Assembly: GCA_903866255.1 (NCBI GenBank)
Contig: CAIPMW010000084.1
Coordinates: 1 to 64,000, forward strand
Direction of reading: 5' to 3'
Length of the DNA stretch: 64,000 nucleotides
Source of the DNA: an uncultured Chlorobiaceae bacterium
GTDB lineage: Bacteria; Bacteroidota; Chlorobiia; Chlorobiales; Chlorobiaceae
The position numbers were made by a program, and so were the translations under genes. This document shows positions 17,760-27,590 of this stretch, one piece after another; the first letter of the stretch is position 1, and every line of letters begins with the position of its first letter. Under the pieces are notes generated by a model, which was not told where the DNA came from, did no database searches, and saw only the letters and a list, made by a program, of their open reading frames with translations.

Positions 17760-18437
17760 TTACATCTCCATAAACCGCATAACCTCAAGCGCCTTTTCTC
17801 TCATCGACTCCTCTTTTTCCATTAAAACGGGCGACGTATAGCGGATCATGTAACCGTATTTTTCAAGATTAGTGACTACTCGAAAAAAATCATGCGTCTG
17901 AAGCCTGAAAGAGACAACCATTCCTGCGCCCTCCGGTGCAGCAGGGTAGATACCGCAGCTCAATACTGTGGCTGCATTTTTTTCAAGGGTGGCAATAACC
18001 TCCGAGAGTTTGAGATCATAAGTGGGCACATCAAGTTCAAGAGTCACGCCATCCTCGCCAAGATGAAAAACAGAAGTAATTTGGTCAAGTAAAATCCTTT
18101 TTTCTATAACACCAACATAGCGCCCATCGATCTCCGCCACAGGAATAAGGATGTATGGATATAAATCGATACGAGCAACAATATCAAAGAGATGTTCGTG
18201 CAGTCCAATGCTCTCGGCATTGTCAAGTTTCAGATCCTTCAGACGTTTTTTTGACCGCTGTTCAGGGAGAAGATCAAGAAGCGTCACAACAGCAATTACT
18301 TTCCCCTCGCGCAGCACGGGGGCACAATCAAGCGCATCCTCCTCCATGAGCTTGATAACCTCCACGACAAACTCTTCATCTGTAAACACCCGAAATGTAG
18401 TGTCAAGATTATGCTCTGCGTATTCGTTTAACAGCAT
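17760..18437 (-). CDS. CBS-domain protein with ACT-like C-terminal region
   Basis: A 225-residue soluble protein. Residues 1-130 carry two CBS-type units (VVEVIKLMEEDALDCAPVLREGKVIAVVTLLDLL, then YILIPVAEIDGRYVGVIEKRILLDQI), which usually bind adenine nucleotides. Residues 140-205 (VTLELDVPTYDLKLSEVIATLEKN, then VVSFRLQTHDFFRVVTNLEKYGY) resemble an ACT/regulatory fold. There is no catalytic domain, so a regulatory or energy-sensing role is inferred. Its start overlaps the end of rpiB by ten bases, indicating translational coupling. The partner is unknown. Confidence 0.82.
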   Translation of the reverse strand: MLLNEYAEHNLDTTFRVFTDEEFVVEVIKLMEEDALDCAPVLREGKVIAVVTLLDLLPEQRSKKRLKDLKLDNAESIGLHEHLFDIVARIDLYPYILIPVAEIDGRYVGVIEKRILLDQITSVFHLGEDGVTLELDVPTYDLKLSEVIATLEKNAATVLSCGIYPAAPEGAGMVVSFRLQTHDFFRVVTNLEKYGYMIRYTSPVLMEKEESMREKALEVMRFMEM

Positions 18438-18862
18438 GGCTCTATTTTATTCACCCTTTTTTCATGCCTGCCTCCTTCAAAATCGGTCATAAACCAGTTG
18501 TGAAGGGTCTGTTCGATAATTGATGCATCAGTAAATCGCGCAGGAAGACAGATAATATTGGCATTATTGTGCTGGCGGGCAAGTGATGCAAATTCGGGAC
18601 TGCAAGCAAGAGCCGCACGAATACCCTTGATCTTGTTTGCCGCAATTGAAACACCAATACCAGTTCCACAGAGCAACACACCTGAATCACATTGCCCTTC
18701 GGCAACAGCAATGGCAACTTTACGGGCGTAATCAGGATAGTCAACAGACTCTTCATTATAAGGACCCATATCATTGATCTCATAACCGTTGCGTTCAAGC
18801 CAGGAGAGTACTGTTTTTTTGTATTCAAACCCGGCATGATCGCTTCCAACTGCAATTTTCAT
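18428..18862 (-). CDS. rpiB: Ribose-5-phosphate isomerase B
   Basis: A 144-residue RpiB/LacAB-type isomerase interconverting ribose 5-phosphate and ribulose 5-phosphate, feeding the pentose phosphate and Calvin-type pathways. Motifs are [11 protein letters not shown] at the N-terminus, the [13 protein letters not shown] loop with catalytic Cys, and RHNNANI-like [13 protein letters not shown]. The length is typical. Its ATG overlaps the ppk stop as ATGA, and its end overlaps the CBS gene by ten bases. Confidence 0.95.
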   Translation of the reverse strand: MKIAVGSDHAGFEYKKTVLSWLERNGYEINDMGPYNEESVDYPDYARKVAIAVAEGQCDSGVLLCGTGIGVSIAANKIKGIRAALACSPEFASLARQHNNANIICLPARFTDASIIEQTLHNWFMTDFEGGRHEKRVNKIEPCC

Positions 18863-21000
18863 AATTCAGTAACATTAAATTTTGACAAAGATTTTCTCTG
18901 GGTAGAACTGGTTAAAAAGAGTTTCTGACTGTTGACCGGAAGAGCATCATTAAAAAACCGGAAGTAGGTGCCATCAGTATTCATCTGCCAGGCCTTGACA
19001 TTATCACTCAGAATCAACTCAAGATCAGAGATGACAACCTTGACAAGCGCTTTATCAAAAACCGGAAAAAGGGTTTCAACTCTATCGTCAAGGTTTCTCG
19101 GCATGATATCGGCGCTGCCAAGATAGAGCTCTTCCTTCCCGCCGTTATGAAAGTAATATGCCCGGCTATGCTCCAGAAAACGCCCGATCACACTGATGAC
19201 CCTGATGTGCTCACTCACTCCTGGAATACCGGGTTTCAGACAGCAAATTCCCCTTACAACAAGATCAATCTGTACTCCGGCACAGGAGGCTTTGTAAAGG
19301 GACTGTATGGTTTGGGGATCCACCAGCGCATTCATTTTCATGATGATCCTTCCCTTGTTCTCACTGTAACTCCACCCTATCTCCCTTTCGATCATATCAA
19401 TGATCTTTTTTCGGGTATTGATCGGGGATACAAGCAATTTTCTGTAGGCAGTATGTTTGGAATAGCCGGTCAAGGCATTGAAAAGTTCTGCAACATCATT
19501 GGCAAGCTGTTCGTTGGCGGTAAAGAGACTGTAATCGGTATAAATTTTTCCTGTTGCCGGATTATAGTTGCCTGTGCCCAGATGGAGATACCGTTTCAGC
19601 TTCTGCTGTTCACGTCGCACAATCAGGGTAAGCTTCGCATGTGTCTTGAGGCCCGGCAATCCATACACAACATGTACCCCTACATCCTCAAGCGCCCGTG
19701 CCCAGACGATATTATTCTCTTCGTCAAATCTTGCCTTGAGTTCCACAAGAACAGCTACCTGCTTGCCCTCTTCAGCGGCATTCATCAATGCCTCAACAAT
19801 AGGTGAATTGCTCCCCACTCTGTAAAGGGTCTGTTTGATTGAAAGAACATCAGGATCGAGTGCTGCCTTGTAAATAAAATCAACCACCGGCTGAAAAGAG
19901 TCATAAGGGTGGTAAAGGAGGCGGTCTTTCAACCGTATTGCGCTGAATATATCCTGTCCAAACTCCTCTTCAATCCGGTTGCTGGGAATAAAGGGCTCAT
20001 CTTTCAACTCTGGCCGATCTATCTTCAACAGATCAATCAGGCAGCCGAGTCCAAGTGCGCCGTCTATTTCGTAGACATTTCTCTCTGTAACCTCAAGATT
20101 CTTTATAAGCAGCTTTCGGACTGACATCGGCATTGCCGGTGTGATATCGAGACGGACAACCTTTCCGTAACGGCTTGAGCGAAGCCCTTGTTCAATGGTC
20201 TTGAGCAGATCACCCGCTTCATCCTCTTCAATTTCGATATCCGCATCGCGAATCAACCGGAAAAGATGCGACTGTATAATCCTCATCTTCGGAAAGAGGT
20301 GTGCCAGATTGTTCTCAATAAGATCTTCAATCCAGATAAACCGTATGATCCCGTCATCATCATGAAAACCCTTGATATTGTTGAGTCGGAGAAGTCGGGG
20401 AAGAATACTCGGAACTTTTACACGGGCAAACTTCAGCTCCTTGCTCTCCTCATCCTGCAACTCTATGGCAAGATTCAGCGATAAATTCGACATAAAGGGA
20501 AATGGGTGGCCGGTATCAAAAGCCAACGGGGTAAGTACGGGAAAAATCTCACGACGGAAATAGTAACTCAGTGAACGTTGACGATCCACAGAGAGTTCGG
20601 CAACCCGAAGAAACTCAATCCCGGCCCGTTGCATTGCTGGAACCAGATCCTCATAAAAGCACTTATTGCGCTGGCGAAGCTGCTGTTGGACCAGCATGCG
20701 TATCTTGTCGAGCTGTTCAGCAGGAGTATGTCCATCTATTGTGCGATCCAGAATTCCTGCCGCATATTGATCCTCAATACCAGCGACGCGGATCATGAAG
20801 TATTCATCCAGATTTGAACTGAAAATCGAGATGAATTTCACCCTTTCCAGCAGTGGATGGGTTGCTGGACTGAAAGCCTCTTCAAGAACTCGCTGATTGA
20901 AATTAATCCAGCTCAGCTCCCGATTAACGTATAGCGACTGATCAATAAAATCTGGCTGAAAGACTTCATTTTCACTATACTCACACCATTTTTTTAACAT
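18859..21000 (-). CDS. ppk: Polyphosphate kinase 1
   Basis: A 713-residue PPK1 that reversibly transfers the ATP gamma-phosphate to polyphosphate. The N domain opens with [19 protein letters not shown], the head domain follows, and two phospholipase-D-like catalytic domains contain the autophosphorylated His motif [15 protein letters not shown] and [17 protein letters not shown]. The C-terminal [13 protein letters not shown] motif is also present. The length matches the family. Ppk starts 11 bases after the 5-formyl-THF cyclo-ligase stop and overlaps rpiB by four bases, so it sits within an operon. Confidence 0.97.
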   Translation of the reverse strand: MLKKWCEYSENEVFQPDFIDQSLYVNRELSWINFNQRVLEEAFSPATHPLLERVKFISIFSSNLDEYFMIRVAGIEDQYAAGILDRTIDGHTPAEQLDKIRMLVQQQLRQRNKCFYEDLVPAMQRAGIEFLRVAELSVDRQRSLSYYFRREIFPVLTPLAFDTGHPFPFMSNLSLNLAIELQDEESKELKFARVKVPSILPRLLRLNNIKGFHDDDGIIRFIWIEDLIENNLAHLFPKMRIIQSHLFRLIRDADIEIEEDEAGDLLKTIEQGLRSSRYGKVVRLDITPAMPMSVRKLLIKNLEVTERNVYEIDGALGLGCLIDLLKIDRPELKDEPFIPSNRIEEEFGQDIFSAIRLKDRLLYHPYDSFQPVVDFIYKAALDPDVLSIKQTLYRVGSNSPIVEALMNAAEEGKQVAVLVELKARFDEENNIVWARALEDVGVHVVYGLPGLKTHAKLTLIVRREQQKLKRYLHLGTGNYNPATGKIYTDYSLFTANEQLANDVAELFNALTGYSKHTAYRKLLVSPINTRKKIIDMIEREIGWSYSENKGRIIMKMNALVDPQTIQSLYKASCAGVQIDLVVRGICCLKPGIPGVSEHIRVISVIGRFLEHSRAYYFHNGGKEELYLGSADIMPRNLDDRVETLFPVFDKALVKVVISDLELILSDNVKAWQMNTDGTYFRFFNDALPVNSQKLFLTSSTQRKSLSKFNVTEL

Positions 21001-21011
21001 AAGCCTCTACA

Positions 21012-21608
21012 TCAGGTAAATCGAATACAACCATTTTCATGGACAACGGCATCAAGGGGTTCGTCCCAGAGATCAACGGGAAGTTCGTCAAGCCTCTGCT
21101 GGAGGTAAGAGAGTCCTATTCGAAAGGGCTTGACTCCCCGATTACCCAGGCGCTGCAAAAAACGGTCATAGAACCCTTTCCCATACCCAAGCCGGTATCC
21201 CCTTCCATCGAAAGCAAGAAGCGGCAGCAGCACAAGATCAATATCTGACTCATCAACGGCAAAGTAAACCTCAGGTTCAGGCTGGCCAAACTGTGCCGCC
21301 CGAAGCACATCTCCCTTGTGGTAGAGTGCGGAAAAAAGATCGCCGTTTTGTACAACCGGAACCGAAAGTTGCGTCTGCTTTGCAGCAAGAACATCAATGA
21401 CAGGTGCAGTATTCACCTCAGCAAGAGCTGAAATCGAGAGATAGAGATGAATATGATGAGCAGAAAGTACCTCGGGCAACAAGGCAAGAGAGCTTGTAAT
21501 AGCCAAATCCATCTTTATACGCGAAGGTGCAGAGATAGAACACCTCCGGGCAACCATCATCGCTCTCAGGCCTGCTTTTGCATTAACTCTCTCAACATCG
21601 TGATCCAT
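21012..21608 (-). CDS. 5-formyltetrahydrofolate cyclo-ligase
   Basis: A 198-residue enzyme of the YgfA/MTHFS family that converts 5-formyl-THF to 5,10-methenyl-THF with ATP in folate recycling. The diagnostic GYGKGFYDRFL motif is near residues 137-147, preceded by LLPLLAFDGRGYRLG. Ala/Arg-rich N-terminal helices bind ATP in this family. It is the first gene of the minus-strand run ending in the M20 hydrolase and diverges from pyrC. Confidence 0.92.
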   Translation of the reverse strand: MDHDVERVNAKAGLRAMMVARRCSISAPSRIKMDLAITSSLALLPEVLSAHHIHLYLSISALAEVNTAPVIDVLAAKQTQLSVPVVQNGDLFSALYHKGDVLRAAQFGQPEPEVYFAVDESDIDLVLLPLLAFDGRGYRLGYGKGFYDRFLQRLGNRGVKPFRIGLSYLQQRLDELPVDLWDEPLDAVVHENGCIRFT

Positions 21609-21869
21609 ACAGAAACAGCAAAACTCTTAATCCAACAGATTATCCAGTCCAAAATAGTAAAATAGAGCGTTTTCTCCATATCCATGCTCTCTTTACAGTC
21701 GATAAATCATCGCAATCCTGTCAATTCCTCCCAAAGCTCTGTTTGATCAAAGAACATGAACTCCTCTCCCCGGCTTATTCATTTTTTGTCGTATCTTCGG
21801 AGATTACATTGCGGCGACCCTGATCAACTGCAGGTCAGCATTTTAAACCATCCTAATCGTACCAGAGCC

Positions 21870-23198
21870 ATGAGCTTTATATTTCAGAAGGCACACATCC
21901 TCAATCCACTTGGACATCTTGATCTTGCCGGGTCTCTGAAAGTCAACAACGACGGTATCATCGAAGCTGTTGTTTACGGCAACGAAGTTCTTGAAGCGTA
22001 CCCGGATGACAGAGTTATTGATCTTCAGGGACAGATAATTGCTCCCGGACTGTTCGATATGCACTGCCACTTCAGGGAGCCTGGACAGGAGTACAAGGAG
22101 ACTCTTGAAAGTGGAGCAAGAGCTGCAGCCGCCAGTGGTTTTACCGGTGTTGCACTCATGCCAAATACGAAACCAGTTATTGACAGCCCGCTCGGTGTTG
22201 CCTATATACGCCATCACTCAGCAACACTTCCTGTCGATCTTGAAGTGATCGGGGCGATGACGGTTGGAAGCAAAGGAGAACATTTGGCGCCTTATGGAAA
22301 ATTCAGCTCTTACGGAGTCACTGCTGTGTCGGATGATGGTTCGGCTATTCAGAACAGCCAGATTATGCGCCTCGCCTTTGAGTACGCATCAAACTTTGAC
22401 CTGCTCATCATTCAGCACTGCGAAGAGCGTTCGTTGACGATTGGCGCAGTCATGAACGAAGGGCTCTTTTCGACCAAACTTGGTCTGAAGGGCATTCCTG
22501 ACATCTCTGAAGCAATAACACTCAGCAGGGATCTGCTGCTGATGCACTATCTCGAGAAGCACAAACTGCACGACACACTCATCAGACCGCGATACCATGT
22601 CGCGCATATCAGCACCAAAGCATCGCTTGATCTGGTACGCAAAGCAAAACGGGATGGATTGCAGGTGACCTGCGAAGTGACACCTCACCACTTCACCCTC
22701 TGTGATGAAGATCTCTTTCTTGCTGAGCAGAAAAGCAACTACATCATGAAACCGCCTCTCTGCTCGCAGGAAAACAGGGAGGCTCTGCTTGAAGGAATTG
22801 CTGACGGAACTATCGACGCCATAGCCTCTGACCATGCGCCTCATGCGCCTCACGAAAAAGAGTGCCCTCCCGATCAGGCTTCATTCGGTATTATCGGCCT
22901 TGAAACCTCTCTGGGACTCACCATAACGGAGTTGGTTGACAAAAGTGTTATCTCAATGAGTCGTGCCATTGAATTGTTGTCAGTCAATCCAAGGAAAATC
23001 ATGAAGCTGAAACCTGTTCGTTTTGCTGTAGGAGAAAAGGCAAATTTTTCAATTATTGATCCAAATTTACTGTGGAACGTCACTGTAAATTCCTTAAAAT
23101 CAAGATCAGCTAACACACCGTTTCTCAATCGCTCCCTGAAAGGAAAAGCAACTGGAATATTTCATAACGGGAAATTTATTGAAGCCGGAAGCCTGTAA
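21870..23198 (+). CDS. pyrC: Dihydroorotase (class I)
   Basis: A 442-residue enzyme that cyclises carbamoyl aspartate to dihydroorotate in pyrimidine synthesis. Metal-binding motif DMHCHFREPGQEYKET, then the family's NTKPVIDSP, HCEERSLT, HVAHISTKASLDL and SDHAPHAPHEKE with the catalytic Asp. ATG 21870 is chosen because it starts exactly at the usual N-terminal strand (MSFIFQKAHILNP). The frame is open back to 21756, but the extra 38 residues look unlike the family. It is divergent from the folate gene. Confidence 0.95.
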   Translation: MSFIFQKAHILNPLGHLDLAGSLKVNNDGIIEAVVYGNEVLEAYPDDRVIDLQGQIIAPGLFDMHCHFREPGQEYKETLESGARAAAASGFTGVALMPNTKPVIDSPLGVAYIRHHSATLPVDLEVIGAMTVGSKGEHLAPYGKFSSYGVTAVSDDGSAIQNSQIMRLAFEYASNFDLLIIQHCEERSLTIGAVMNEGLFSTKLGLKGIPDISEAITLSRDLLLMHYLEKHKLHDTLIRPRYHVAHISTKASLDLVRKAKRDGLQVTCEVTPHHFTLCDEDLFLAEQKSNYIMKPPLCSQENREALLEGIADGTIDAIASDHAPHAPHEKECPPDQASFGIIGLETSLGLTITELVDKSVISMSRAIELLSVNPRKIMKLKPVRFAVGEKANFSIIDPNLLWNVTVNSLKSRSANTPFLNRSLKGKATGIFHNGKFIEAGSL

Positions 23199-23331
23199 AA
23201 ACCATCTCTTCCATCCGGTAGGATGAGCGCTTGGTTATCGGTTTTATTTTTATTACATTGCCCTGCTTTTTTATTGACTGATACGAAGAAAAGGCAGAGC
23301 GACTTAATCCAAAAGAAATACATCACAAGTC

Positions 23332-23526
23332 ATGGCAAAGAAACAAACGTTTGCAGATAAAGGCAAAAAAACCGGCACCAGTGATTTCAAGTGTGCAAAG
23401 CTTGTTTTTTCTGTAAAATCAGAAAAAACCAATGCATGGAAATTCGTTGAAAAAAACGTTCGGATCCCGAATGGAGAGAATGAGCAGACCATTCTTGCAA
23501 AAGCGATTACCGACTACATAAAATAA
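23332..23526 (+). CDS. Small basic protein, DUF4295-like
   Basis: A 64-residue lysine-rich protein starting MAKKQTF. The middle (KLVFSVKSEKTNAWKFVEKNV) resembles the MVKSPKTGAYxFKE core of DUF4295, small proteins of Bacteroidetes encoded beside ribosomal protein genes. Here it lies alone between pyrC and a methyltransferase gene. It may be ribosome-associated; that is inference from similarity to a family with no assigned function. A perfect 18-base palindrome follows 21 bases after the stop. Confidence 0.65.
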   Translation: MAKKQTFADKGKKTGTSDFKCAKLVFSVKSEKTNAWKFVEKNVRIPNGENEQTILAKAITDYIK

Positions 23527-23546
23527 GCACACAGGATACGGTCTCG

Positions 23547-23564
23547 GGGCATCGTACGATGCCC
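23547..23564 (+). terminator. Palindromic hairpin after the small basic protein gene
   Basis: An 18-base perfect palindrome (GGGCATCGTACGATGCCC) that can fold as a 7-bp stem with a four-base loop. No T-run follows, so it could be a terminator without a U tract or a protein-binding palindrome. It lies 42 bases before the next start. Confidence 0.4.
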
Positions 23565-23606
23565 TGAATCTCACACCTGCTTTGTCACCTCTGTTTCTTT
23601 GCTCGT

Positions 23607-24395
23607 ATGGCAGTGCATGAAAACTCTTCAGGAGCAGAGACATCTGTAAACTGGTTTGAGGAGTGGTTTAACCATCCACTCTACCTTCAAGCGTATAGCC
23701 ACCGTGACCATAGTGAGGCTGCACAGTGCATTCAAACCATTCTCTCTCTCTCAGCTCTGGACTTGAAAAAACCGGATTCGTTAGCAGTCCTTGATATTGC
23801 TTGTGGAGCGGGTCGGCACGCCCTGGAGCTGGCCAGACTTGGCTACAGGGTAACTGGTAACGACCTGTCACCATTTTTGCTCGAAGAGGCAAAAAAAGCG
23901 GCGCAGAAACGCAACCTGCCACTCCAACTAAGCTGTTGTGATATGAGAAAGATTCCGTTCGAGAGTGCGTACAATCTTTTAGTCCAGCTTTTTACCAGTT
24001 TCGGCTATTTCGACCTGATAGAGGATGATCAACTGGTACTAAACAAAGCGTACAAAGCCCTTCAATACGGTGGGTGGTATGTTCTTGATCTGATTAACCC
24101 TCTCCATCTGCAGCGCAATCTGATTACTCACTCCAGTCGAACTTCCGGAGAGCTTGCCATTATTGAAGATCGGATATTAACTGAAGAGAGAATTACCAAA
24201 ACCATAAACATTATCCCTCCTGATGGTCAACCCATCTCGTTCAATGAATCAGTGAGGCTTTACAGCAGGCAGGTAATTACTGCCATGCTTCAAAAAGAGG
24301 GTTTTACTGTAGCAACTATCGTCGGCAACTATGCCGGCGACCGATTCATAGAAGAAAAGTCACCCCGATTGATGATTTTTTGCCAAAAAGTGTAA
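23607..24395 (+). CDS. Class I SAM-dependent methyltransferase
   Basis: A 262-residue soluble methyltransferase. The SAM motif LDIACGAGRHALELARLGY (about residues 65-83) is followed by VTGNDLSPFLLEEA and the post-II strand LLVQLFTSFGYFD. The general layout is of the Methyltransf_25/11 class. The C-terminal ESVRLYSRQVITAMLQKEGF is a substrate cap common in small-molecule methyltransferases. No neighbour suggests the substrate. Confidence 0.88.
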   Translation: MAVHENSSGAETSVNWFEEWFNHPLYLQAYSHRDHSEAAQCIQTILSLSALDLKKPDSLAVLDIACGAGRHALELARLGYRVTGNDLSPFLLEEAKKAAQKRNLPLQLSCCDMRKIPFESAYNLLVQLFTSFGYFDLIEDDQLVLNKAYKALQYGGWYVLDLINPLHLQRNLITHSSRTSGELAIIEDRILTEERITKTINIIPPDGQPISFNESVRLYSRQVITAMLQKEGFTVATIVGNYAGDRFIEEKSPRLMIFCQKV

Positions 24396-24441
24396 ATGGA
24401 GCATCACCAACTATCGAGCGAATGACGCACAGACCAATCAT

Positions 24442-25461
24442 TTAAAGCATATTGCGGTCACGATACCACTCGTAAGCGTTCGTAATGCTGTGTTCATGGG
24501 ATTCATACCGCATATTCAACTCACGAACTGCTTTGGCTGAGTCAAAGTAGAGGAAATGCGAAGCTACCCTGAACATGGACATATTGAAGAGTTTGGAGAT
24601 ACGGTTCTTGTTTTTGTAGAGGTCAAGTGCCGATTTGAGTATTTTTGCAGTCCAGAAAGGAAGGGGGAAATTGACCTTTGGTGCCCCTGTAATCCTTGAT
24701 ATAGTATCGGCAAGTTGTTTGTAAGAGACATTTTCACCACCAAGAATATAGCGCTCACCTGTTTTTCCTCTCTCCATGGCTGAAATGATGGCCTGCGAAA
24801 CAATCTCTACATCGACCACACAAATCCCGCCAAGGGGGTAAAATGGAAGCCTTTTATTATAGATATCCTTGATAATCCGTCCGGCATTGAAATTGATGTC
24901 TCCAGCGCCAAACACAAAAGCAGGATTGACAATAACACAATCAAGCCCTTTTTTTACAGCCTCAGCAACCTCTACTTCAGAAAGGTGTTTCGTCCTCGCA
25001 TACTCAAGACTGATCGACTCAAAATTCCAGATAACAGATTCATTCACCGGTTTTTTGTCGAAGGCAATACCAACGGCTGTTATGGAGCTGACATGCACAA
25101 ACCGCTTGACCCCTGCGGATAATGATGCCCGGAGAATATTGCGAGTGCCATCTACATTGATTTTATACAGCAGGGCGTTCTTTTTATCACCCATATAGGT
25201 AAGACCCGCCGAATGATACACCAGATCTATACCCCGTAATGCCGCATCAAGAGATGCGCTGTCGGTAATATCTCCATAAACAAGGTTAACCTTCGGCAGA
25301 ACATCGGATAGTGGAGTTAAATCTGAGCTTTTTCGCACAAGAATGAAAACTTCATCTTCACCAGAAGCAAGTCGCCTTACAAGACTCGAACCAATAAAAC
25401 CGGTCGCACCAGTTACAAGGATTTTTTTATTCACCAATATTATTCTTGAATCAATTAACAA
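24442..25461 (-). CDS. NAD-dependent epimerase/dehydratase (extended SDR, dihydroflavonol-reductase-like)
   Basis: A 339-residue extended short-chain dehydrogenase. Rossmann motif ILVTGATGFIGSSLVRRL, the GDITD acidic segment, SSITAVG with the catalytic Ser, and YARTK (Tyr-x3-Lys) near residue 155. The start is uncertain: a TTG at 25461 or a GTG at 25434 (VNKKILVTG), neither with a strong ribosome-binding site. The family acts on nucleotide sugars, sterols or flavonoid-like ketones; the substrate here is unknown. Confidence 0.85.
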   Translation of the reverse strand: MLIDSRIILVNKKILVTGATGFIGSSLVRRLASGEDEVFILVRKSSDLTPLSDVLPKVNLVYGDITDSASLDAALRGIDLVYHSAGLTYMGDKKNALLYKINVDGTRNILRASLSAGVKRFVHVSSITAVGIAFDKKPVNESVIWNFESISLEYARTKHLSEVEVAEAVKKGLDCVIVNPAFVFGAGDINFNAGRIIKDIYNKRLPFYPLGGICVVDVEIVSQAIISAMERGKTGERYILGGENVSYKQLADTISRITGAPKVNFPLPFWTAKILKSALDLYKNKNRISKLFNMSMFRVASHFLYFDSAKAVRELNMRYESHEHSITNAYEWYRDRNML

Positions 25462-25522
25462 ACCACCATTAAACGCCGAACAAAAAAAAAGTGCCAGTGC
25501 TCACTTACTCATCCTGTAACCA

Positions 25523-26569
25523 CTATTGCCCAATAGTACTATCATCCACAACAATTTCTCCGGCAATTATCTTTTTGCGAATACTCTCAAGCTGATCATG
25601 GTTTTTAATCCCGACAAGCGATGCGTTTTTTTCATTATACACATAGTCTGTATAACGATCAGCAAGACCAAAAACAGCAACACGCCCCCCCTTGAAACCT
25701 CCATCAAGCACATTCTCCACAGTTTTCAGCACTGCCCTGTCAACGGCTTTCGTCATACTGGAAAGAACAAAGCCTGGCGCATCCGGCTCCTGGTCCCGAT
25801 CAGTACATATAACCAGAGCTTTACGCTCCCTCGCTGCCTCAATAACCCCCAGCCCGCTTGCTCCTGCTGCTTCGTAGACAATGTCCGCACCCCTTCCATA
25901 CTGCCCGAGAGCCAGTTCCCGCCCCCTTGAAGGGTTGGAAAATGCGCTTCCAGTCATGCCGATGTAGCCAGAAATAACTCTGATATCGGGATCTATGGCG
26001 TGCACTCCCTTGATAAAGCCGGTCTCAAATTTCTTGATAACGCTCGACTCCATCCCTCCGATGAAACCAACCGTTTTTGTTTTGGTTACAAGCCCGGCAA
26101 GAGCCCCGGCAAGATACGATCCCTTCTTCTCTTCAAACACAATTCCCTGCAGATTTGACGGGATAGTGACGTTTGGTTGAGCTGCGTAATCAATACAGAC
26201 AAATTTCTTGTCGGGAAACTCTGCTGCAATACGGGAAATATCATCACTGAACAACAGACCAACTCCTATAACAAGAGCAACATCAGGGTCTGTTGCCATC
26301 TGTCGTAGCGCCGACTCCCGATCGCCGCCCTCTCCTTGCGGCTCAAGATAAGTGTACTTGATTCCATGTTTTTTCCTGGCAAGCTCCAGACCATTATATG
26401 CGGAATCATTGAACGACTTATCTCCCCTGCCTCCAACGGAAAAAACAAGACCAACCTGCAAATGTGTCTTCAAAGATTGCCCGTTGTCTTTTTGTTCTCC
26501 TCTTTGCCCTGAACAGCCTGTAAAAATAAGCAGAGAGCAAAACAACGCAGAGACCAGAAATTTCATCAA
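25523..26569 (-). CDS. BMP/PnrA-type substrate-binding lipoprotein
   Basis: A 348-residue periplasmic binding protein of the basic membrane protein family, which in characterised cases binds purine nucleosides for an ABC importer. It starts MMKFLVSALFCSLLIFTGC, a lipoprotein signal with lipobox LIFTGC, so it is membrane-anchored. GLVFSVGGRGDKSFNDSAYNGLELA and DIVYEAAGASGLGVIEAA are the family motifs. No ABC permease or ATPase gene lies beside it, so the transporter would be encoded elsewhere or the protein acts as a receptor. Confidence 0.9.
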   Translation of the reverse strand: MMKFLVSALFCSLLIFTGCSGQRGEQKDNGQSLKTHLQVGLVFSVGGRGDKSFNDSAYNGLELARKKHGIKYTYLEPQGEGGDRESALRQMATDPDVALVIGVGLLFSDDISRIAAEFPDKKFVCIDYAAQPNVTIPSNLQGIVFEEKKGSYLAGALAGLVTKTKTVGFIGGMESSVIKKFETGFIKGVHAIDPDIRVISGYIGMTGSAFSNPSRGRELALGQYGRGADIVYEAAGASGLGVIEAARERKALVICTDRDQEPDAPGFVLSSMTKAVDRAVLKTVENVLDGGFKGGRVAVFGLADRYTDYVYNEKNASLVGIKNHDQLESIRKKIIAGEIVVDDSTIGQ

Positions 26570-26827
26570 CGGAAAAGAGATTGTTTAACTAAAACCTGTT
26601 TATAACACGGCAGCTTTCCAGAGTGTCAATTTATGAAAAACTCTTCCCAATTAAAAACATAAATCGGGAGAGAGTCTGGAACGACAGGATTTTGAAAGAA
26701 ATAAATCGGACTCAACATGGATAAAAGAGGTTTTTTTCGTGTACAATTGGGATTATTCCCTGTATGTTCTTATAATCAGAGCGACGACTCCCAAGAAAAA
26801 AGCAGGAACTGTTAATTTCCTAAAAGA

Positions 26828-27532
26828 ATGATTATGCTTTTTCACCCCAGCTTTTCCTCATTTGCCAGCATGACTCTGCCGCTGAAAAAAATCGTATCTC
26901 TCAGTCGTGCCGCACTCTTCTTCCTCGCAGTGTCAACCGTTCAACTTGCTCAACCCACACCAGCGCACTGTTTGACCGTATCAGTTTTTCAATTTGGACT
27001 ACCGGCATCCACGTCATCAAGCAGTAACCTCGGGCAACCATCAATGCTCCAGAGCGCATCGCCTTCTGTTACCTCTCGGGAAAAATCCTTTACGCATATG
27101 CGTGATTTTTTTAGTGAGGTCTCCCAATATTTCGGAACACGATACCGCTCAGGCGGGCAAACTCCTGCCGGATTCGACTGCTCAGGTTTTGTGCGTTTCA
27201 TGTTCGACAAGGCATTCAACATGAACCTTCCCCGATCATCGAAGGAGATGTCGTCCATTGGGTCACAAGTCAGCAAGAATGACCTTCGACCCGGGGATTT
27301 GGTCTTTTTCCACTCCCGGAACAAGCGTATAAACCATGTAGGAATATTTATAGGAAACGACACATTTGTCCACTCTTCCCTTACAAAGGGCATCACAGAA
27401 GACCAACTGAAACATCAGTATTACGAAAAGCGATTTGCTGGAGCGGTCAGGCTGCTTGATATTCCCGGCGAAACACCACAAAACCCTCCAGCACAGCAGG
27501 ATGCAACAAAAGGGGCGACAAAACCATCCTGA
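26828..27532 (+). CDS. NlpC/P60 family cell-wall endopeptidase
   Basis: A 234-residue secreted C40 peptidase that cuts peptidoglycan stem peptides. The signal peptide is at residues about 20-45; translation may start at the ATG 26870 (MTLPLKKIVS) rather than 26828. Catalytic Cys is in GFDCSGFVRFMF, His in INHVGIFIGN and the third residue near FVHSS. A proline/glutamine-rich tail ends the protein. It lies 58 bases before the outer-membrane protein gene, on the same strand. Confidence 0.92.
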   Translation: MIMLFHPSFSSFASMTLPLKKIVSLSRAALFFLAVSTVQLAQPTPAHCLTVSVFQFGLPASTSSSSNLGQPSMLQSASPSVTSREKSFTHMRDFFSEVSQYFGTRYRSGGQTPAGFDCSGFVRFMFDKAFNMNLPRSSKEMSSIGSQVSKNDLRPGDLVFFHSRNKRINHVGIFIGNDTFVHSSLTKGITEDQLKHQYYEKRFAGAVRLLDIPGETPQNPPAQQDATKGATKPS

Positions 27533-27590
27533 TTACAGTTATCTTCATCAAATTTTTTATCGTCTGAGCTAACCATTGATATACTTTCAA